Assembly: GCF_014905555.1 (NCBI RefSeq)
Contig: NZ_BNGS01000002.1
Span: 62,001-126,000 of the forward strand
Direction: 5' to 3'
From: Streptomyces sp. Y2F8-2
GTDB lineage: Bacteria > Actinomycetota > Actinomycetes > Streptomycetales > Streptomycetaceae
Length of the DNA: 64,000 nucleotides
Of the stretch, positions 60,001-64,000 are shown in pieces (within the stretch, counting starts at the first letter, position 1; every line of letters starts with the position of its first letter). A program made the position numbers and the translations under genes. The notes under the pieces were generated by a model. The model saw only the letters and a program-made list of their open reading frames with translations. It made no database searches and was not told where the DNA came from.

Positions 60001-60787
60001 CTTGAGCACTCACGCCCGCGCTGTCGCCGGTGGAGTCCCACATCTGCCCGCCGGGGCTCTCGAACACCTTGGCACCGTTGCCGTCCACGGCCGCCAGCCC
60101 GCCGTCCCGACCCGGCTCAATCCGCACGCCCTGCCCAGCCACGGCCATCTCAAGGTGTTCCAGCTCAGGATTGGAAGCAGCCTGCGCGTCCTTGACGATC
60201 AGCACCTGCGTGAAGCCGGTCCTAACCGCAGTCACCTTGAGGTCAACACCCGGAAGCACATCCGGGTAGGTGGCGGAACTCCCGGAGACTTCCGGCTTCG
60301 GCAGCACTGAAGGCCACGCCAAAGACAACGACTTGCCGTCCTTGGTGAGGGTCACCAGGTGCTTCTGGCCACCCCCGGAGAACGCAACATTCGTTGTCGT
60401 CGCCTTGGCATGGATACTGCCATCGGCCGATGGCTCCAACGTCGTGTCAATCGCCGTCCAGGAACCGTCATCCCGGCGAACACGTACCGGAACAGCGCTC
60501 GTTTCCTGGGTGAACGTTCCGTCAGGATTGGCGAACACCTGCGAGGTTTCAGTGCGCTGAGCCGCAACCTCCACCTGCTCGCCCGACGCCGCCGCAGCCG
60601 TTGACGCCTGAACTTCCGGACTCTCCGACTGCGCCCCCTCGGACGCGACCGTCTGCCGTGCTGCCGCCAGAGCCGGATCTGCGACAGACAGTCCTGTGGC
60701 AACTGACGCCAAAACCAAGACCGCACACCACCTGCGACGCAGACGGTGCCTCCCCCACCCCTTCACAAGCCCCCCAAGAAAAAACAT
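57086..60787 (-). CDS. Secreted LamG (concanavalin-like) protein of the RHS locus
   Basis: This 1233-residue protein has a signal peptide (RRRWCAVLVLASVATGLSVA) and a region of beta strands typical of RHS partners (YPVYIDPPVKGVVHNDWTAL, DNRLRE-like LYYEYPLTSLYGKKVLDVTF). There are two C-terminal LamG jelly rolls: SFSVSAWVRLEDASRNYTIL with RIDEVHVWSRALADTEV, and TATAWVRLDGSKLADTSKSY with HIANVRVWAGAMSATQIG. It probably helps display or anchor the RHS toxin at the cell surface. The listed start is ATG 60787; a GTG at 60766 next to a GGGGGG stretch is also possible and fits the signal peptide. It is upstream of the RHS gene on the same strand. Confidence 0.88.
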   Translation of the reverse strand: MFFLGGLVKGWGRHRLRRRWCAVLVLASVATGLSVADPALAAARQTVASEGAQSESPEVQASTAAAASGEQVEVAAQRTETSQVFANPDGTFTQETSAVPVRVRRDDGSWTAIDTTLEPSADGSIHAKATTTNVAFSGGGQKHLVTLTKDGKSLSLAWPSVLPKPEVSGSSATYPDVLPGVDLKVTAVRTGFTQVLIVKDAQAASNPELEHLEMAVAGQGVRIEPGRDGGLAAVDGNGAKVFESPGGQMWDSTGDSAGVSAQGGVVRQAALSAQEGSGADDGGSDDPSRGPGAGDKIADVDVAVTGDKLKLVPDLQLLRGKDTAYPVYIDPPVKGVVHNDWTALSSDGDRFWEWSGDKGTGYCANYAGYLCSYSPYTQRLYYEYPLTSLYGKKVLDVTFEAYQTWTFTCDTHPYDLSLVDRDISSSTTWSTRPKAVDLMGDRYVAYGRGTLCSPSQPANWVRFSDNVGSETDENLTPTVRDYVEKQKSQITFSLTAHDESSTASWARFRDDAKLSVTYISQPSVPTPVGVQQGTTGSVCNASTQPFATSDTTPKMFATVRSADGANAQLRAQFEVWKADGSAKVWSADSPTSEWVADNAKRDATTGTLAAQTDYRMHARTQAYYKTDRGATGTLTSAWSSWCYFRVDTDSPPPPVVSSKDGKYKPADSNPASGGVGESGVFTFTPGDADPKTAGLQSDVTSYKWKLNSGKISDPIKVAKGASLDRTITPNQAGENTIQVWGFDDAGHSSLTGYYSFNVKGAELPTGIWHLDSNGADTTTATAHPLTPTGTFSYSPLARAGTHSLKLDGTTGYAATSGPVLDTTKSFSVSAWVRLEDASRNYTILSQAGTNGSGFQLYYSSAYKAWIFNRHNSDVADPAITRSISATPPTLNVWTHLAGVYDAAAGTIQLYVNGRPQGSPVPFSTPWNATGALQVGRLHYIAAFREYFNGRIDEVHVWSRALADTEVIQDAVLEDEDSSDGTAGDPTVAMLGDWDATKASGTTISDNSGYGRTMTLNGATLATDPDTLGNPDLGLPTRQVMALNGTSGYASTGGPIVDDTGSFTATAWVRLDGSKLADTSKSYQVQVFGQPGATQSSWGVWYEQPAGSSLGKWHFGRPNKDASGATWTRAQSEVAAKDTWVRLTVVYDAQQAGGDATDDSPRGALFLYVDTQQIDGDHGVAYTAPWQGSGQFEVGRAKIDGAVTRYFPGHIANVRVWAGAMSATQIGNLYGSEQ

Positions 60788-61009
60788 GGTTTACCCATAG
60801 GTCGGTCAAGTGTTCTGGCGAGCACATGCCAAGTCAACTGTGATCGAGGTCACTTAACACAAAGATCGCTGCAGGCCAGACGCTATGAATCCCATAAGAA
60901 TGTGGTGCAAATGACCTGGCTTTGCCGACCTGGCGCGACCGAAAGAAGTAGGGTTTTGTGCCAGTTGCTGCGGCCGGCCCCATGAGGCTCAGGCCCCGAG
61001 GCAGGCTCT

Positions 61010-61732
61010 CGAAGCCGTCCGGAGCGGGAATGGCGCGACCGGCCGCCGACCGAGCGGAAGATGCGCCAGCAGCACCTGGGGGAGGAGATCGAGGACATCT
61101 TCCGCCGCTTTGGGGGCACCTACGGCTCGCCGAAGGTGTTCATCGAGCTGGTGCGCCGGGGCTGGCGGATGTCGGTGAACACTGTCGCGAAACTGATGGC
61201 CGAACTCGGGCTGGCGGGCCGGAAGGTCAAGCGCCGCCGGTCGCTGACCGGGCCGGGCACGCGGCCGGCCGCCCCGGACTTCGTCCGCCGGGACTTCACC
61301 GCCGAGGAACCGGACCTCATCTGGACAGGCGACATGACCAGTCGGCTGCTCGGCTACGCGATGGGCGCACGGCACGACGCCGAGCTGGTGGTGGCCTCAC
61401 TCAACATGGCCGCGGCCACCCGCGACGGCGACGTCCGCGGCGTGATCACGCTAACCGACAGGCGCAGCGAATACTGTTCCCGGAAGTACAAGCGGGCCTG
61501 CCGCAAGCTGGGCATCGTGCAGTCGATGGGCGGAGTCGGATCCTGCTTCGACGCCGCGAGCGAGGCGTTCAACAGCGTGCTCAAGGTCGAGTACGTCCAC
61601 CGGCGCACCTTCCGCACCCGCACCGAAGCCCGCATCAAGATCGCCGCCTTGATCACCGACTTCTACAACACCAGGCGGCTACACAACGTGTGCGGGTTCA
61701 AGAGCCCGATCGACTACGAACGCGAGTACTGA
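61010..61732 (+). mobile_element. IS3-family transposase remnant (OrfB) with internal deletion
   Basis: The frame shows the IS3 OrfB sequence: EWRDRPPTERKMRQQHLGEE, GGTYGSPKVFIELVRRGWRM, GDMTSRLLGYAMGARHDAEL, SEYCSRKYKRACRKLGIVQS, AASEAFNSVLKVEYVHRRTF and DFYNTRRLHNVCGFKSPIDY. The DDE triad is in GDMT, LTDRRSEY and SEAFNS. Between GDMT and SRLLGY about twenty residues present in intact copies are deleted, and the N-terminus and OrfA are missing. The element is dead. It lies between the two toxin loci, where it may have helped bring them together. No terminal repeats or target duplication were identified. Confidence 0.85.
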
Positions 61733-61917
61733 GCCACCCTCGCCGAGGGACTGGCCGCATAGATCGTCTCCACGCCAGGAGGGGATTGACAGGTGATCGA
61801 ACTCACGTCTATCGAACGGATCTTTGCTTCGGCTTTGCGTGACTCACAGTCGTCAATCACCAACCGACGGCTAGAGTCGAATGCCCGGGCAGTCGACGGA
61901 GGGGAAGACGCCAACTC

Positions 61918-62256
61918 ATGGGCGGCAAGGACGAGATACTCGACATCAAGGTCGACGACATCAAGACGGCGGCGCCCGCCTTCCACCGCGAAAGCGTCGC
62001 CCTCGCACACGCGCTGACCACGCTGAAGCAGGGCCTGGCCGCGGCAGGCGCCCCATGGGGCGACGACGAGCAGGGACAGAAGTTCCACACGGCCTACGAC
62101 CCGCACGTCACACGCATCGAGCACTCCACGCAGATCCTCGTCGACGGCCTGGCCAGTATTCACGCGGGCCTGGCCGACATGGCCGACAAACACATCGACA
62201 ACGAGGAACGCATCCGGGGCATGTTCGGCCACCACGCCACGGGTGACGGCACGTGA
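61918..62256 (+). CDS. WXG100-like ESX partner protein
   Basis: This is a 112-residue helical protein of the WXG100/ESAT-6 type. Two helices (IKTAAPAFHRESVALAHALT, EHSTQILVDGLASIHAGLAD) flank a turn containing APWGDDEQGQKF with W-G. Such proteins pair with a toxin's N-terminal helical domain for type VII secretion. The ATG has GGAGGGG about 12 bases upstream. It overlaps the toxin start by four bases (GTGA), so the two are made together. It most likely acts as a secretion partner and chaperone for the next gene's product. Confidence 0.85.
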   Translation: MGGKDEILDIKVDDIKTAAPAFHRESVALAHALTTLKQGLAAAGAPWGDDEQGQKFHTAYDPHVTRIEHSTQILVDGLASIHAGLADMADKHIDNEERIRGMFGHHATGDGT

Positions 62257-63533
62257 GCGTCGCGGACAAGGCCCGCAAGGTCGTCCAGGACCTGACGGGC
62301 ATGTGGTGGCCGGACGCCGACGAGGACGGACTGCGGGACGCGGCGCGGGCATGGCGGTCGTTCGCCGACGACGTCGAGGACATCACGGCTGCCGCGAACA
62401 AGGCCGCCCGTGGGCTGATCGAGGACAACAAGGGCGAGTCGATCGACGCCTTCGATGCGTTCTGGCGCCGCTACTACGACGGCGGCCGGGGCTGGCTCAA
62501 GGACCTGGCGGATGCCGCCCGGGACATGGCCAAGGCGCTGGACTCCTATGCGGATGCGGTGCACGGTGCGAAGAAGCACCTCGAGCACGAGCTGGAGATC
62601 GTCGGCGCGACGCTGGTTGCGGGCACCGCGCTGGCGGTCTTCACCGCCGGTATGTCCGAGGGCGCTGCGGTGGCTGCGGCGGCGGGCGTGACCGAACTCG
62701 CCGCCTCTTTGGGCGTGGCGGTGACCGAGGAGGTCGCCGCCATCGCCGGCACCACCCTGGCCACGGCCGCCTTCGGCGGGGTGGAGTCCATCACGGTGGA
62801 CCTGGCCGTCGCCCAGCCCACCGCCATGGCCCTGGGTGAGCAGACGACCGGCATCAACCTTGACGAGGCCCGGCAAGCAGGGGTCTACGGCGCACTCCTG
62901 GGCGGCGCCCTCGGGGGAGGAGGATCAGCAGTCCGCGCCGCACGCGACGCAGGCGGCTGGACCGAACTGCTCGGCGGCGTCCGCATGCCCTCATTCGGTC
63001 CCGAGCTGGCGGTACCCGGAGGCACGCCTACGAGTCTCGAAGACCTCGGACTGCTCATCAAGGGCGACGGCGAGCCCAACGCCTGGCCGCGCAGCAAACG
63101 CAAGGGCCGCGTGAACCCCCGGTACCGGGCGGATCTGGCCGGCGACGAAGGAAAGGGAACCCCCAAGTCCCATTCCCACACGCTGGAGAGGCACGTCGAA
63201 AAGACCGACGAGGAGCTGCGAGCCCGCCTGCGGAAGGATAAGAAGATCTCCGGTAGCTCCAGCTTTGTCAGTCCGGAAGCAGCGCAGGACCTTACAGACC
63301 GAGCGATGATTGAGCGGCAGCATGATGTGAGGCGCTGGCTGGAGAACACGAAGAAGTCGGAGCTCGAGCTTGAGGTCGACTTCGGTGACGAAGTCACCGG
63401 CCGTAGGCTGTCCCGGGAAGATTTCATCCGAGGCACCGGGCCGCACGATGTACACAAGGTCTTCCTGCTCCTGCGTCGTGATCCCAACATGCCGAGCGGT
63501 TACCGTATCCACACCTCCTACCCCAAAGCCTGA
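62253..63533 (+). CDS. ESX-type polymorphic toxin with RNase A-like C-terminus
   Basis: The 426-residue protein has an N-terminal WXG-like helical domain (WWPDADEDGLRDAARAWRSF, AFDAFWRRYYDGGRGWLKDL), then a hydrophobic Ala/Gly-rich stretch (residues about 110-200; ATLVAGTALAVFTAGMSEGA), then a linker rich in Gly and Pro. The C-terminal 125 residues match the bacterial RNase A-like (CdiA-CT) toxin family: HTLERHVEKTDEELRARLRK carries the first catalytic His, ISGSSSFVSPEAAQDLTDRA follows, and the end is VFLLLRRDPNMPSGYRIHTS. It probably cleaves RNA in target cells after type VII export. The GTG start overlaps the WXG gene by four bases; the CdiI-like gene follows 15 bases later. Confidence 0.88.
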   Translation: MSVADKARKVVQDLTGMWWPDADEDGLRDAARAWRSFADDVEDITAAANKAARGLIEDNKGESIDAFDAFWRRYYDGGRGWLKDLADAARDMAKALDSYADAVHGAKKHLEHELEIVGATLVAGTALAVFTAGMSEGAAVAAAAGVTELAASLGVAVTEEVAAIAGTTLATAAFGGVESITVDLAVAQPTAMALGEQTTGINLDEARQAGVYGALLGGALGGGGSAVRAARDAGGWTELLGGVRMPSFGPELAVPGGTPTSLEDLGLLIKGDGEPNAWPRSKRKGRVNPRYRADLAGDEGKGTPKSHSHTLERHVEKTDEELRARLRKDKKISGSSSFVSPEAAQDLTDRAMIERQHDVRRWLENTKKSELELEVDFGDEVTGRRLSREDFIRGTGPHDVHKVFLLLRRDPNMPSGYRIHTSYPKA

Positions 63534-63548
63534 GCGCAAGGACCAACC

Positions 63549-64000
63549 GTGACATACCCCGAGGGTTTCCTGGACAGGGAAGAGCGATTCCCTGCACTCC
63601 ACGAACTGCTCAATTCCTACGCCGACGCGGGTTACTCCTTCACGGACACTCCGGAAAAGCCCGGCGTGGCGCTCCAGGCGTATGTACGGCAGGTGATGCG
63701 GACGTCTGGAACCTTGGATTCGGTCATCGCGGAGATCGACGATCTCTTGCAGGTCGGCCTGTTCAACGAGGAGATCGCCGACGACGTCGACCTACTCCCC
63801 CACATCAACCCCCCGGCCGGACACACGGTGGAGCAGTGCCTGGCAACCATCCGATCCCATCTCGACCGAATCAGGAACGGCGGCGCCTATGAGAAGTCGC
63901 CGGTTCCGCGGACGGGTTGGGAATGGAAGAAACAGTTCCCTGAGATCTGGATGCTGCTCGGCGCCCGCTTCAACCAGGAGTTCTCCCGCTTCTACGCGTC
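63549..64000 (+). CDS. CdiI-type immunity protein, possible tandem domains, cut by window edge
   Basis: A GTG at 63549, 15 bases after the toxin stop, opens a frame that runs off the right edge. It starts LDREERFPALHELLNSYADA and shows LDSVIAEIDDLLQVGLFNEE and HTVEQCLATIRSHLDRIRNG, matching the immunity proteins of RNase A-type toxins (CdiI_2). After about 115 residues a second unit begins (WEWKKQFPEIWMLLGARFNQ) that resembles the first, so this may be a two-domain immunity protein. It would block the toxin of the preceding gene in the producing cell. The true length is unknown. Confidence 0.82.
   Translation, partial: MTYPEGFLDREERFPALHELLNSYADAGYSFTDTPEKPGVALQAYVRQVMRTSGTLDSVIAEIDDLLQVGLFNEEIADDVDLLPHINPPAGHTVEQCLATIRSHLDRIRNGGAYEKSPVPRTGWEWKKQFPEIWMLLGARFNQEFSRFYA

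Overview
The window is about 64 kb of high-GC DNA with GTG starts, short intergenic gaps and actinomycete-type families: a conservon operon, ESX/WXG100 proteins, a mycofactocin glycosyltransferase and a LID-less adenylate kinase. It reads as an accessory part of a Streptomyces-like chromosome. No rRNA, tRNA or CRISPR array was seen.

Region 1 (1-5.1 kb) carries a mycofactocin-type glycosyltransferase (mftF), acetyl-CoA synthetase, a degenerate SDR-fold protein and a short adenylate kinase, ending in a decayed ECF sigma remnant. Region 2 (5.1-14.8 kb) looks like a small catabolic regulon: an FmdB-type zinc ribbon protein, an MBL-fold lactonase-like hydrolase with a tiny overlapping ORF, an MHS-type MFS permease, an atypical SDR, an alpha-hydroxy-acid oxidase, a semialdehyde-type dehydrogenase, a zinc alcohol dehydrogenase, an IclR regulator and a 2-keto-4-pentenoate hydratase-like enzyme. 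Five promoter regions share a GAC-N3-GTC centred inverted repeat, probably the IclR operator. Region 3 (15.1-18.3 kb) has an SRPBCC protein and an aldo/keto reductase divergent from a LysR regulator, then a scar of gene fragments that includes a 72-bp inverted copy of part of the kinase gene at 31.9 kb.

Region 4 (18.3-29.0 kb) is an acetoin/2,3-butanediol module: acoX-acoA-acoB-acoC on the minus strand, lipA-lpd divergent from them, then an AcoR-like GAF regulator divergent from a membrane protein and a butanediol dehydrogenase. TGCAA repeats occur at both divergent promoters. Region 5 (30.5-34.1 kb) is a conservon (histidine-kinase-like ATPase, roadblock, DUF742, GTPase) ending in a GAF protein. 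Region 6 (34.1-40.8 kb) holds two TetR regulators with clear operators, an alpha/beta hydrolase, an EamA transporter and several decayed genes (MFS, LysR, quinone oxidoreductase, integrase-like).

Region 7 (40.8-49.9 kb) is the most unusual part. It is a tightly overlapping minus-strand operon encoding a very large DUF1998-type helicase, a protein with a degenerate J-like domain, a GrpE-like protein and an Hsp70: a chaperone triad joined to a defence-type helicase. The helicase lacks its N-terminal Walker A region in this copy, so the operon here may be damaged. Region 8 (50.1-64 kb) holds two polymorphic toxin loci separated by an IS3 remnant: a LamG protein, an RHS/YD toxin with a caspase-like His/Cys tip and a small immunity protein; then a WXG100 partner, an RNase A-like toxin and a CdiI-type immunity gene that runs off the right edge.
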